Shown here piece by piece: positions 43,607 through 52,205 of a stretch of DNA of 64,000 nucleotides (within the stretch, counting starts at the first letter, position 1; each line of letters opens with the position of its first letter). The translations under genes were made by a program, and so were the position numbers. Source of the stretch: Peribacillus frigoritolerans. Its GTDB lineage: Bacteria; Bacillota; Bacilli; Bacillales; DSM-1321. The stretch spans positions 4,620,001-4,684,000 of the forward strand of contig NZ_CP158190.1 in assembly GCF_040250305.1 (NCBI RefSeq). Direction: 5' to 3'. The notes below the pieces were generated by a model. It was not told the DNA's origin. It ran no database searches and saw only the letters and a list, made by a program, of their open reading frames with translations.

Positions 43607-44746
43607 TTATTTTGTTTCCAAGGTAAACTGCAGTCCTTTCTCAATTTCCGCCAATACCTCTTCATCCTTTTCCTTCATTCGTGCTTCTTCCAATGCGGAA
43701 ACAGCCTGCGCCCGGCCAATTTTCCCAACTGCCCAGGCCGCCGTCCCCCTGATGACAGGCCGCGGATCATCCTTCATGACCTGTATCAATTGAGGCAATG
43801 CCGTTTCATCTTTGAAATGGGCCAATGCTAAAATGGCATTTCGTTGGATTGGTTTTTTACCGCGCCAGGAGCCAGATACATGGCCGTATGTCTCTTTGAA
43901 GTCCCGATTTGAAATCGTAAGCAGGGGTTTTAACAGCGGTTTCGCCAGCTCCGGGTCGGGTTCCATCTCTTCATGAAAATGAAAATCCATTCCTTTGTTT
44001 TTCGGACAAACAGTCTGGCATGTATCACATCCATACAAACGATTGCCTATTTTCGTCCTGAACTCATCCGGAAGGAAACCTTTTGTCTGCGTTAAGAACG
44101 CAATGCAACGCTTGGAATTTAGCTGCCCACCCTGAACGAGCGCTCCAGTCGGGCAAACATCGACACATTTATTGCATGTCCCGCATTGATCTTCCATCGG
44201 TTGATCCGGTTCAAATGGCAGGTTGGTTATCATGTCTCCCAAGTATACATATGACCCGAATTCCGGTGTGATGATCATACTGTTTTTTGCACTCCAGCCA
44301 ATACCTGCACGCTCAGCCACTGCCCTATCTGATAATTCGCCCGTATCAACCATGGACTTCATCATTGCTCCTGGCACTTTATCTTTAATGAAATCCTCAA
44401 GTAACTGCAATTTATTACGAAGAACGGTATGATAATCCGTTCCCCATGACGCCCGGCAAAAGATCCCCCGGCGCTCACTTTTTGTACTTTGCGGAGCATC
44501 CTTCAATTTCGAAGGATAAGCAAGCGCAATCGAAATGATGGATTGCGGTTTATCGAATATCAAATCAGGCCTTACCCTTTTTTCTATATCGGCTTCTTCA
44601 AACCCTGACTGATAATCCAGCTCCTGTTGACGTATCAACCGAGCTTTCAATTCGGTAAAGGCCGTGGCCGATGTAAAGCCGATTTTATCGATGCCGATTT
44701 CCTTACTATATAAAATCACTTCTTGCTTGAATGTGTTCATATCCAT
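43607..44746 (-). CDS. queG: Epoxyqueuosine reductase QueG
   Basis: A 379-residue cobalamin-dependent Fe-S enzyme for the last step of queuosine synthesis in tRNA. Two [4Fe-4S] motifs are seen: CGTCNKCVDVCPTGAL (about residue 190) and CDTCQTVCPKN (about 242). The catalytic Asp region is MVDTGELSDRAVAERAG, and a HEAT-repeat tail (about 305-370) contacts tRNA. I choose ATG 44746 after TAGGTGAT; the frame extends three codons further to a GTG. It heads the queG-yhbB-trmL block. Confidence 0.93.
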   Translation of the reverse strand: MDMNTFKQEVILYSKEIGIDKIGFTSATAFTELKARLIRQQELDYQSGFEEADIEKRVRPDLIFDKPQSIISIALAYPSKLKDAPQSTKSERRGIFCRASWGTDYHTVLRNKLQLLEDFIKDKVPGAMMKSMVDTGELSDRAVAERAGIGWSAKNSMIITPEFGSYVYLGDMITNLPFEPDQPMEDQCGTCNKCVDVCPTGALVQGGQLNSKRCIAFLTQTKGFLPDEFRTKIGNRLYGCDTCQTVCPKNKGMDFHFHEEMEPDPELAKPLLKPLLTISNRDFKETYGHVSGSWRGKKPIQRNAILALAHFKDETALPQLIQVMKDDPRPVIRGTAAWAVGKIGRAQAVSALEEARMKEKDEEVLAEIEKGLQFTLETK

Positions 44747-44852
44747 ATTAATCACCTACGTTCATTCAGTATTCCCATTGAAAGCTTGAATCTTTTTCAA
44801 ACCATTGCTATCTATGATAAACTAATTGCAATCATTTTTGGAGGTGAAACGG

Positions 44853-45521
44853 TTGGAAATTACCATATCAGCTAATCTTAGCAGTAAAATCCCTCAATTC
44901 AAAGTTGGGATCATTACATATGAAAACATCGAAGTAGGTCCCTCCCCGCAAATGGTGAAAGGAAGACTTCAACTATTTCAGGAAGCTCTTTTCTTCGACC
45001 TTGAAGAAAAGGAATTGACCGACTTTTCCGGCATTAAAGTGTGGCGGGAGATTTTCAAGGCTACAGGAACAAATCCGTCACGGTATCGCCCCTCCGTGGA
45101 AGCCCTTTACCGCCGCGTAAAAAAACAGAATTACTTGACACCCATCCATTCAGCCATCGATTTAAATAACTTCTTCTCGCTGTTATATGAAGTTCCGATC
45201 GGCATTTATGATGCGGAAAAATTATCAGGGGACATCTCGATTAAGATCGGCGAGGCGTCAGATGGTTATGAAGGTTTGAACGGCCGCTTGAATTCCATGG
45301 AAAATATGATTACATCAGCCGATGATGTGGGCACATTCGGAAGTCCTTACGTTGATTCAGAACGCACGAAAGTCACCGAAGAAACGAAAAAAGCCATCCA
45401 AATCATTTATTTACAGCCCAATACTCCAATCACGGAAGCAGATCAGCTGACGAAATCCCTGATGGACATGTTCCTTGAAATCCACGGTGGTGAAGGGACT
45501 TACTCGATTGTAGAAGGATAA
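44853..45521 (+). CDS. B3/B4 tRNA-binding domain protein
   Basis: A 222-residue protein whose core (about residues 55-205) is the B3/B4 fold found in the editing region of phenylalanyl-tRNA synthetase beta subunits, as in PSRYRPSVEALYRRV and the AIDLNNFFSLLYEVPIGIYD stretch. Stand-alone B3/B4 proteins are proposed to edit or bind mischarged amino acids. The start is TTG 44853 after GGAGGTGAAACGG. It diverges from queG and has its own terminator. Its true substrate is unknown. Confidence 0.8.
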   Translation: MEITISANLSSKIPQFKVGIITYENIEVGPSPQMVKGRLQLFQEALFFDLEEKELTDFSGIKVWREIFKATGTNPSRYRPSVEALYRRVKKQNYLTPIHSAIDLNNFFSLLYEVPIGIYDAEKLSGDISIKIGEASDGYEGLNGRLNSMENMITSADDVGTFGSPYVDSERTKVTEETKKAIQIIYLQPNTPITEADQLTKSLMDMFLEIHGGEGTYSIVEG

Positions 45522-45542
45522 TTAAAAATTGAACGAAAATAA

Positions 45543-45566
45543 ACCCTTTCCACAATCGGAAGGGGT
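45543..45566 (+). terminator. Rho-independent terminator
   Basis: ACCCTTTCC pairs with GGAAGGGGT (one wobble) around ACAATC, with A/T flanks; ends the B3/B4 gene. Confidence 0.7.
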
Positions 45567-45660
45567 CTATTTATGATTTTTCCAATTAATAAAACCAGTG
45601 CGCTAGTATCCTTTTATTCAACCGATCGATCCATCCCAGAACCTGAAATTTAAGAGCATA

Positions 45661-46092
45661 AAGGATCACCTAGTCATAAATTTGGTTCGGGATGAGTCCA
45701 GCCTACTGTTTTTTCTTAAACTACATTCCAATTGATTTCAGAAATCCGCTCCCTTTCCGCCAACAGTCTACTAAGCCTCATCAAGCAAGCTTTTGTGGGG
45801 TCTCGGCTAGCCGGTTATTCGGCAGGAGTGTCGTGCATTTCTTCCATCCATTGAGGATTACAGTAAAAAAAACATGAAGGATCACCCAGTCTTAAACCTG
45901 GTTCTGGATGAGTCCAGCCTACGTTTTTTTTAAAACTACATTCCAGTTGATTTCAGAAATCCGCTCCCTTTCCGCCGACTGTCTGCCAAGCCTCCTCGGC
46001 TCAAGCGCCTGTGGGGTCTCGGCTAGCCAGTTATTCGGCAGGAGTGTCGCAAATTTCTTCCATCCATTAAGGATTACAGTAAAAAAACATGA
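45661..46092 (-). repeat. Two tandem copies of dispersed repeat family B (216-bp unit)
   Basis: AAGGATCACC at 45661 recurs at 45877, and the two 216-bp units run end to end with most bases identical (GGATGAGTCCAGCCTAC, TTGATTTCAGAAATCCGCTC, GGGGTCTCGGCTAGCC, GTTATTCGGCAGGAGTGTCG). A single, inverted and more diverged copy is at 7207-7340. The unit carries long self-complementary stretches. Short frames crossing both copies translate similarly but are not genes. Confidence 0.9.
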
Positions 46093-46568
46093 AGAGTGAG
46101 ATTTAATACATTTTTTTCCAAAAAACTTTTCAGACAATTTCAGCAGAGCAATTTTGTTTCAACCTACACCTCACTATTCGACTCCCAATCCCTTTTTTGC
46201 CGGTAAACTGCAACCATATCAATGGTTACATAGCCTGGCACGCCTCGCTCTAACAGACTTCGACTACACAGCTTGTCAGTTTGGACAAAAAAGCACACAC
46301 TTAGTCAAACTGATTCTACTAACGTAGTTAATCACATTGAACAAGTTTGTGCTGCATCGAATTCCCACTCTTCCGAATAGTGGATAGTCGAAAAATAAAA
46401 AAACTCTGGTTTTTGTTGCGGTATGACATACGGTAACACTGCTTCGATAAAATGCTGGCAATTTGGACAATAAAAAAATCCCACTGTAAACAGTAGAATT
46501 CTTGTAATAATATTAAAACGCAAAGCTTCGTTCTCCAGGTAACGAAACCCTACGTTATGAGTATGTAT
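46093..46568. other. Intergenic region between repeat and tRNA
   Basis: About 475 bp. Reverse-strand frames here run into or out of the tRNA gene and have no ribosome sites. I see no RNA or mobile-element feature. Confidence 0.4.
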
Positions 46569-46642
46569 TGGAGCGGGTGAAGGGAATCGAACCCTCATCA
46601 TCAGCTTGGAAGGCTGAGGTTTTACCACTAAACTACACCCGC
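46569..46642 (-). tRNA. tRNA-Gly (anticodon UCC), CCA encoded
   Basis: The reverse strand gives GCGGGTG acceptor, D-arm TAGTTTAGTGGTAAAAC, anticodon stem TCAGC/GCTGA with loop CTTCCAA (anticodon TCC), T-arm GGGTTCGATTCCC and the matching CACCCGC acceptor with T discriminator. The CCA end is encoded at 46569-46571. Confidence 0.97.
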
Positions 46643-46834
46643 ATATTCTTGTAGAAGTTTGTCGAATTACCAATCAACAAAATTAATTATATAGTTTAAT
46701 GTGAAAAAATGCAATAGTTCTTTTAAAAAAAATTAATAATTACCGTATTGTAACGTTAATATATTCATTCACTCTAGTAAAAATGTTAAAAAGTCCCCTG
46801 ATTCAGAGAACTTTTACATCCTATATATGATGAT

Positions 46835-47248
46835 TTAAGACCAAATGACTTCCATTAACCGCGGATAAACCTGCTGTGCCGTTTCAAGCAGCATGATTAA
46901 CTTCCTGAACGCCAGATCCGGTACGATATCCCCCTCAATGGAGTATGAATACCGAATGGAAATGGTCCCATTTTCCTCATACAGCTTGGAATACCTAAAA
47001 TTAGCATTATATTCATTCAACAGTGTATGTACATCCTGTTTCTTTTCAGGATTCTTCAACTCGGCGACATTAAAGCAAAATAAGTCCGCCACATTTTCAT
47101 CTTGATTGAAAGCAAATACTAAAAGGACCTTCCACCCGTCCTTTAACTTTTGCTCAGCCCTAAAAAAGGTGGTGCCATCTTCATTCAACTCATTCATATA
47201 GATTTTCTCACTAGTTAAAAAATCACGAAATTTAGCAACGTTTGACAT
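46835..47248 (-). CDS. YbjN-domain protein
   Basis: A 137-residue cytoplasmic protein with alternating beta/alpha pattern like the YbjN or type III secretion chaperone-like fold: a helical head, then TTFFRAEQKLKDGWKVLLVFAFNQ and ISIRYSYSIEGDIVPD. The ATG has a GAAAGGTGATG site. The fold is thought to bind partner proteins. No operon partner is seen; the tRNA gene lies downstream on the same strand. Confidence 0.65.
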   Translation of the reverse strand: MSNVAKFRDFLTSEKIYMNELNEDGTTFFRAEQKLKDGWKVLLVFAFNQDENVADLFCFNVAELKNPEKKQDVHTLLNEYNANFRYSKLYEENGTISIRYSYSIEGDIVPDLAFRKLIMLLETAQQVYPRLMEVIWS

Positions 47249-47382
47249 GGTTCATCACCTTTCTCTTTGTAATTACATTTTATAATGAAAACTGGCATTT
47301 TTACAGACTTTTCTATAAACCTTCCAATTTCATCCTATTAATAGGGACGAAGAATCACTCATTTAAAGAAAGGGATTCAAAA

Positions 47383-47550
47383 ATGAACTCCCATATGAGG
47401 ATTAATAGATTGATTAGCCAGTTGCTTCTCCGCAAAACTGAAGCTCTTCTTGAAGGTCCAAAATTTCCTGGCAGATTTTTGAGCATCCTTCAATTTCAGG
47501 CACTTCTCGCAGTGAAGGCTATGTCTGATGAAGTGACTTCTAATAATTAA
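47383..47550 (+). CDS. Small basic protein, 55 residues, unknown
   Basis: ATG 47383 follows an AGAAAGGGA site and opens 55 codons (MNSHMRINRLISQLLLRKTEALLEG), with an amphipathic basic helix and an Ala-rich middle. A hairpin terminator lies 66 bp downstream. The longer frame from 47242 lacks a ribosome site. No family recognised. Confidence 0.45.
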   Translation: MNSHMRINRLISQLLLRKTEALLEGPKFPGRFLSILQFQALLAVKAMSDEVTSNN

Positions 47551-47615
47551 TTTCCTTCATATGAATCAAAAGATACCACTAAAGGTAATGAAGGATCATA
47601 TTTTTATTTGAAAGG

Positions 47616-47660
47616 AAAACGGCCTTTCCCCGATTGAAAAAATCGAAAAAAGGCCGCTTT
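47616..47660 (-). terminator. Hairpin terminator (after yfmJ, possibly bidirectional)
   Basis: ACGGCCTTT pairs with AAAGGCCG, with an inner CGATT/AATCG stem. A/T runs flank both sides. A very similar hairpin ends mgtE at 48946. Confidence 0.75.
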
Positions 47661-47717
47661 TGTCATAAGCTGCTTAAAATCAAAAAAAGGAACTTCCACA
47701 GCTTTATTTCATAAAAC

Positions 47718-48749
47718 TTATAGTTGAGCGAATTCAGGTTCCGCAACTTTTACAAGCTGTTTACCGAGGTTCGTTCCTTTAAACAAACCTAAAAATGCAT
47801 CAGGTGTGTTTTCGAACCCTTCAATAATCGTTTCTTCATACTTCAGCTTTCCTTCTTGAAGCCACTTACCTAAATCCGTAGCACCTTCTTGGAATCTAGA
47901 GGCATAATTTCCAACTGTGAAACCTTTCATTAGTGCACTCGTTTTGATCATCGCCGATTGCAGACGCGGTCCTAGATCTTTTCCTTCTGCGTTATACGAG
48001 GAAATCGCTCCGCATAATGGTATTCGGGCATTCGCATTCAAAAGTGTGAAAACAGCATCGGACACCTCGCCGCCCACATTATCGAAATAAACATCGACTC
48101 CATCGGGAACAGCATTAGCTAAATCTGTCGCAAAACTTTCACTTTTATAGTTTACGGCTCCATCAAATCCTAGTTCTTTCGTTAAATACTCAAGTTTTTC
48201 ATCTGAACCAGCGATGCCAACAACCTTCGCACCTTTAATCTTAGCAATTTGTCCGACTACTGAACCAACTGCTCCAGCCGCTCCTGAAACGACTACCGTT
48301 TCACCTTCTTGAGGTTTTCCAATATCAAGCAAACCAAAGTAAGCAGTTAAACCGGTCATTCCAAGAATCCCTAAATGAGTTGTGACCGGAGCCACCTTGG
48401 GATCAATCACGCGGATTTCCTTTTCGGTGACAACTGTGTATTCTGCCCAGTCGATGTTCCCAACAACGACATCCCCTTGTTTGAAGGAATTCGATTTGGA
48501 CTCAACAACTTCAGCAACAACGCCGCCCGTGATGACCTTATTCAATTCAAATGGAGCAATATATGATTTGGTATCTTGCATTCTGCCACGCATGTATGGA
48601 TCGACAGATAAATATAGTGTACGTACTAAAATCTCATTATCCTTTGGTGTGGGAACTTCACTCTCAACAAAGTTGAAATCCCCTTTCGAAGGCATACCTT
48701 TTGGACGGTTTGCCAGGGTGATTATTTGTTGTTTAGTTTGTGTCATCAT
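47718..48749 (-). CDS. yfmJ: NADP-dependent medium-chain oxidoreductase (YfmJ-like)
   Basis: A 343-residue zinc-independent MDR enzyme of the leukotriene-B4 dehydrogenase/YfmJ group. Markers are RPKGMPSKGDFNFVE at the start, VDPYMRGRM (about residue 48), GMTGLTAYFGL (about 125) and the NADP-binding VSGAAGAVGSVVGQIAK (about 147), without structural-zinc cysteines. It reduces alpha,beta-double bonds of alkenals or alkenones. The start is ATG 48749 after AAGGAGGAAC; 20 extra codons of the open frame are excluded. Confidence 0.9.
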   Translation of the reverse strand: MMTQTKQQIITLANRPKGMPSKGDFNFVESEVPTPKDNEILVRTLYLSVDPYMRGRMQDTKSYIAPFELNKVITGGVVAEVVESKSNSFKQGDVVVGNIDWAEYTVVTEKEIRVIDPKVAPVTTHLGILGMTGLTAYFGLLDIGKPQEGETVVVSGAAGAVGSVVGQIAKIKGAKVVGIAGSDEKLEYLTKELGFDGAVNYKSESFATDLANAVPDGVDVYFDNVGGEVSDAVFTLLNANARIPLCGAISSYNAEGKDLGPRLQSAMIKTSALMKGFTVGNYASRFQEGATDLGKWLQEGKLKYEETIIEGFENTPDAFLGLFKGTNLGKQLVKVAEPEFAQL

Positions 48750-48945
48750 TGTTCCTCCTTGGTTTGAATACGTAATTTCGAAAAGAAGCGTATCACTGAT
48801 GAAGTTCATAGGTCAAAGAATATGATTGGCTATTGCTTCCATAACACTCTTGATGTAGCCTTTCCTGAAAACCCCAAACATGCTACAGCCTATTATGTCC
48901 CATGTTTTCATTTCAATATACGATTCACTCCCGAGAAAAATTTAA

Positions 48946-48980
48946 CGGCCTTTCCCCGATTGGATACCGAGAAAAGGCCG
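48946..48980 (-). terminator. Terminator of mgtE
   Basis: On the reverse strand CGGCCTTTTCTCGG pairs with CGGGGAAAGGCCG, followed by TTAAATTTTT. Core bases match the hairpin at 47616-47660. Confidence 0.75.
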
Positions 48981-49144
48981 CAGCTTGAAATACTCTATTT
49001 TTATCGTGTGCTAGGCAGATGATCAAGCTCCGCACTTTCCCGAATTAAAACATCAGCCTGGACAGTTTGTACTGCAATCATTAAGACTATGTTCGCCCTT
49101 GAAAAAACTTTGCAAACATATGTGAACTTGGTTTAATGGATAGT

Positions 49145-50503
49145 CTACATCAATTTTGAAATAAACATCGTGGCAATTCCAAAGTAAATAAGTAACGAGA
49201 GTATATCATTTAGTGTTGTAATTAGCGGACCAGAAGCAACTGCAGGATCGATGTTGAATTTATATAATATCAAAGGAATAATGGTCCCAGCTAAAGTCCC
49301 GATAATTAGGGTCATCACTAACGAACTTCCAACCACTAATCCCAGAACGGAATTTCCCTGCCAAACATAAGCTATGATGGAAATCAATATTCCACAGGTA
49401 ATGCCTATTATCAATCCAACTTTCAATTCCCGTATAATAAGTCTGGTCACGACTCCTTTATCCGTATCACTAGTGATTAGGCCTCTTACAACAACAGCTA
49501 AAGATTGAGTACCTGTATTTCCAGTCATCCCTGCGATCATCGGCATAAAGAAAGCAAGCGCAACAACTTTGGACAATGTTTCTTCAAAACCGCTTATAAT
49601 GGTTCCAGACACTAATCCGATAAATAAAAGTAAAATAAGCCAGGGCAGCCGACGATATGCGGCCACGTGCGCCTTCGTGTCAAAGTCTATAGCTTTACCG
49701 GATGCCGATAATTTTTCAATATCTTCATTCGCTTCCTTAATGACAACATCAATAATATCATCGACGGTTACTATTCCTAATAATTCATTATTTTTTTCAA
49801 CTACAGGAATTGCTAAAAAATCATATCGCTCAATGACACGAGCTACCTCTTCTTGGTCTTCATCAGCAGAAACGGAGATAACCCGGCTATACATAATATC
49901 TTGAATTTTTTCAGATTCATCATTTATTATTAAATCCCGATATGAGACAACACCTACTAATTTTTTATCATTATCTATTACATAAAGATAATTGATCGTT
50001 TCCGAAAACTCCGCAAAGATTTTCAGTTTTTCAACTGCTTCACGAACCGTATAATGTTGGGGGATCCATACAAAACGGTTTGTCATTATTCGCCCGGCCG
50101 TTTCAGGGGGATAATTCATGATATTTTGAACGATTTTTGATTCTTCCTGTTTCATGCCTGAAAGAAGTTCTTCAATTTTTCCAGGGGATAGGTCCTCTAA
50201 CAATGAAGCTAGATCATCATTATCCATTAAATCCATAACATGGCCGGATTTCTCTATTCCTAATTTACTAAGAATTTTTAATTGATGCACTTTCTCAACT
50301 TCTTGAATCAGTTCAGCGATTTGTTCTGAATCAAGTAACAACAAGAAACGTGTATGGTGTTTTTCTGGAAGCCCCTCAAAAGTTCGAGCAATGTCATATG
50401 GTTGGAGTTCTTCTAATATTGCTTGAAATTCTTTCTTTTTTCCTTCTTTTAAAACCTTTATGATTTGTAAAGTCATTTGATCTTCCGTCAGGACTTTTAT
50501 CAT
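49145..50503 (-). CDS. mgtE: Magnesium transporter MgtE
   Basis: A 452-residue Mg2+ channel: an N-terminal superhelical domain (about residues 1-130), tandem CBS domains (about 135-255) that sense cytosolic Mg2+, a plug helix and five C-terminal membrane helices (from about 285) with the pore motif PMIAGMTGNTGTQS and a late NDILSLLIYFGIAT helix. The ATG has an AAAGGAGTGAG site. A 5' M-box riboswitch and terminator precede it, so its transcription falls when Mg2+ is plentiful. Confidence 0.96.
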   Translation of the reverse strand: MIKVLTEDQMTLQIIKVLKEGKKKEFQAILEELQPYDIARTFEGLPEKHHTRFLLLLDSEQIAELIQEVEKVHQLKILSKLGIEKSGHVMDLMDNDDLASLLEDLSPGKIEELLSGMKQEESKIVQNIMNYPPETAGRIMTNRFVWIPQHYTVREAVEKLKIFAEFSETINYLYVIDNDKKLVGVVSYRDLIINDESEKIQDIMYSRVISVSADEDQEEVARVIERYDFLAIPVVEKNNELLGIVTVDDIIDVVIKEANEDIEKLSASGKAIDFDTKAHVAAYRRLPWLILLLFIGLVSGTIISGFEETLSKVVALAFFMPMIAGMTGNTGTQSLAVVVRGLITSDTDKGVVTRLIIRELKVGLIIGITCGILISIIAYVWQGNSVLGLVVGSSLVMTLIIGTLAGTIIPLILYKFNIDPAVASGPLITTLNDILSLLIYFGIATMFISKLM

Positions 50504-50650
50504 TTGTCACTCACTCCTTTTTAGGGGAGCCAAAAAATATTTCCCTTAAATATTAAGAGTAAAAAAAATATTTATTCCCCTTCCAAAATCTTGTTTTCAT
50601 TCACGTGTATGTCGTCGTGTATAGTTATCCAAATTCCTCACCCCCAGGAA

Positions 50651-50684
50651 AAAAACAAAAAAACCTCCATTACAAATGAAGGTG
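50651..50684 (-). terminator. Expression-platform terminator of the mgtE M-box
   Basis: On the reverse strand ACCTTCATT pairs with AATGGAGGT around TGT, then TTTTTTTGTTTTTTT. It lies between the M-box and mgtE and would stop transcription in the Mg2+-bound state. Confidence 0.85.
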
Positions 50685-50784
50685 TTAAATACGGTAAATA
50701 TGCGTACATTGTCTGGATGACAAATACAAACAGCCTTATAAGACTGAATGACAAATACAAGCATAAATCCAGTTCCTCCATTCG

Positions 50785-50940
50785 TAGAGCTTTAGCACTG
50801 TGTGGCATAGGACAAAGCCAGCTACATTAAAAACCACCTTATGTCGATGGTTTCTGTTGACCCATTGGCGTCTTTCGACATTTTTGGGCAGTAGCGTATC
50901 TCCTACACAGGAGCCTCACCTAACGAGGATATTTAATTTA
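50785..50940 (-). promoter_or_regulatory. M-box (ykoK) magnesium riboswitch
   Basis: The reverse strand carries the conserved blocks in order: CGTTAGGTGAGGCTCCTGT, GATACGCTACTGCCC, AAAATGTCGAAAGACGCC, AATGGGTCAACAGAAA, TCGACATAAGGTG, AGCTGGCTTTGTCCTATGCC and ACAGTGCTAAAGC. It is a cis-acting Mg2+ sensor upstream of mgtE, with the terminator about 100 nt downstream. Confidence 0.96.
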
Positions 50941-50947
50941 CACATCC

Positions 50948-50976
50948 ACTCTAAAAGAGTTTCTTTTAGATGTCAA
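50948..50976 (-). promoter_or_regulatory. Promoter of the mgtE leader
   Basis: On the reverse strand TTGACA (plus 50971-50976) is followed after 17 bp by TAGAGT (plus 50948-50953). The spacer holds the inverted repeat CTAAAAGA-aac-TCTTTTAG. Confidence 0.55.
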
Positions 50977-50984
50977 TGTTTGAT

Positions 50985-51382
50985 TCAAATAATTCTAATT
51001 TTGACCTAATATCCCGACCTTTAAAAAGGTAAAGTCAAAACATCACCGACTTAGGCGCTCTCGATTAAAGCAGTCTTATTGAATGTCTGTGAAGCAAATA
51101 TTCGATTGATTCTTCATAAAGTACATACCAAAATCAGTTATTGGATTCCCCAAATAGACGTGAAATATATTCTATCGAGGTAATTGTTGAAAATATTGTC
51201 CTCTTAAAAAGCCTTCCTTCATTTACATAATTGATATTCACCAGTTGGTAATGGTGAACGATCCTTTTTCAACAAAATTTCTCATCCAGAAAAACAATGG
51301 CAGGTAATCTAACAAAGAGGAAGATTTTGTATAAATTCATTAGTATAATTGATGAAATTACAATAAGAAAGGAAAGATCACT
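50985..51382. other. Intergenic region upstream of the mgtE leader
   Basis: About 400 AT-rich bases without a supported gene. The last 40 bases hold an AAGGAAAGATC site for the next small frame. Confidence 0.4.
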
Positions 51383-51508
51383 ATGAAGATGCTTATACAT
51401 GCTTTAAAAAAGAATGCCACATGTATCCTTGAAATCATTTATCTGTATATACTTTTCTTTTTTTCAGAGCTACAAACTACTACTGCAAGCTTATTAAAAA
51501 TAAAGTAA
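51383..51508 (+). CDS. Small hydrophobic peptide, 41 residues
   Basis: ATG 51383 follows AAAGGAAAG by 6 nt. The peptide has a basic head (MKMLIHALKKNAT), one hydrophobic stretch (CILEIIYLYILFFF) and a polar tail. It could be a membrane micro-protein. No terminator or family is recognised, so confidence is modest. Confidence 0.45.
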   Translation: MKMLIHALKKNATCILEIIYLYILFFFSELQTTTASLLKIK

Positions 51509-51689
51509 GAACTATGTAATTTAATCCTCTTGAATGGACTTATGTTAAAAAGATCCTCTAGTTCCCGAACATTCCATAACATTTATTTTATTTCATCTTC
51601 ATAATTAGAACTTTCAACAGTCATAACAGCCAGTTTGCACACTTTGTCTGTGTAAAATTCCCTCAAGGGCAAAATGCAGATCGATAAAC

Positions 51690-51845
51690 TTGGAGGTCCG
51701 ACAAGCGTTTTAGGACTTTAACTCAGTCGTCTGTAACTCAATCTAACCAACTTGACTCGATATGCAGCTGAGCCCCTTTTTTCAACAGGTAATGATTATT
51801 CTACGTATCCTCCCTACTGAGCTACCTTACTAGCCGTGCACTTGA
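51690..51845 (-). pseudogene. Decayed tRNA-like sequences
   Basis: On the reverse strand, GGTAGCTCAGTAGGGAGGATA (plus about 51807-51830) and TCAAGTTGGTTAGATTGAG followed by ACAGACGACTGAGTTAAAGTCC (plus about 51709-51760) read like D-arm and anticodon-arm parts of two tRNAs. Acceptor stems cannot be closed and T-loops are missing, so neither would fold. They may be remains of an old tRNA cluster. The rest of 51509-51928 shows nothing else. Confidence 0.35.
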
Positions 51846-51928
51846 TAAAGAAGTTACTTTCAAGCGAGAAACATAAGTTCACCAAAAAGGGACAAACTGT
51901 ATGTGAAAAAAGAAAGGAGATGTGAGAC

Positions 51929-52057
51929 ATGACAAAAAAATTCAATAAAGGAAGCCGTAACCAAAATTCACCGCATTTACACGGACAAACTCCTGTTAGT
52001 GGGGACAACAGCAAAGGAAATAAAAGAAATAAAGATCAGAGCTCTAAATCAGAGTAA
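51929..52057 (+). CDS. Small hydrophilic protein, 42 residues, SspP-like composition
   Basis: ATG 51929 lies behind GAAAGGAGATG and the 42-codon frame is followed at once by a strong terminator. The peptide is rich in Lys, Asn, Ser and Gly (MTKKFNKGSRNQNSPHLHGQ; then TPVSGDNSKGNKRNKDQ). The GQ-P-SG-K-KNRN pattern recalls small acid-soluble spore protein P, but the match is loose. Confidence 0.6.
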   Translation: MTKKFNKGSRNQNSPHLHGQTPVSGDNSKGNKRNKDQSSKSE

Positions 52058-52063
52058 CTAAAT

Positions 52064-52098
52064 GAAACAAACCGGCCATATTCAGACCGGTTTGTTTC
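52064..52098 (+). terminator. Rho-independent terminator
   Basis: GAAACAAACCGG pairs with CCGGTTTGTTTC around an 11-nt loop; ends the 42-residue gene. Confidence 0.85.
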
Positions 52099-52205
52099 TT
52101 ATGCAGATAATCTTCTTAGTTATTTGGCAGAAAGAGATCAAAAAGGACAATTCATCATTAGCGTTATCCGAACTGTAATCTGGTAGTATTTCAAGTAACT
52201 CTTTT

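Noticed and set aside
45692..46137. Short frames over the tandem 216-bp repeat
   Set aside because: Similar translations arise only because the DNA repeats; no ribosome sites.
46276..46673. Reverse frames overlapping the tRNA-Gly gene
   Set aside because: They include the tRNA sequence and lack ribosome sites.
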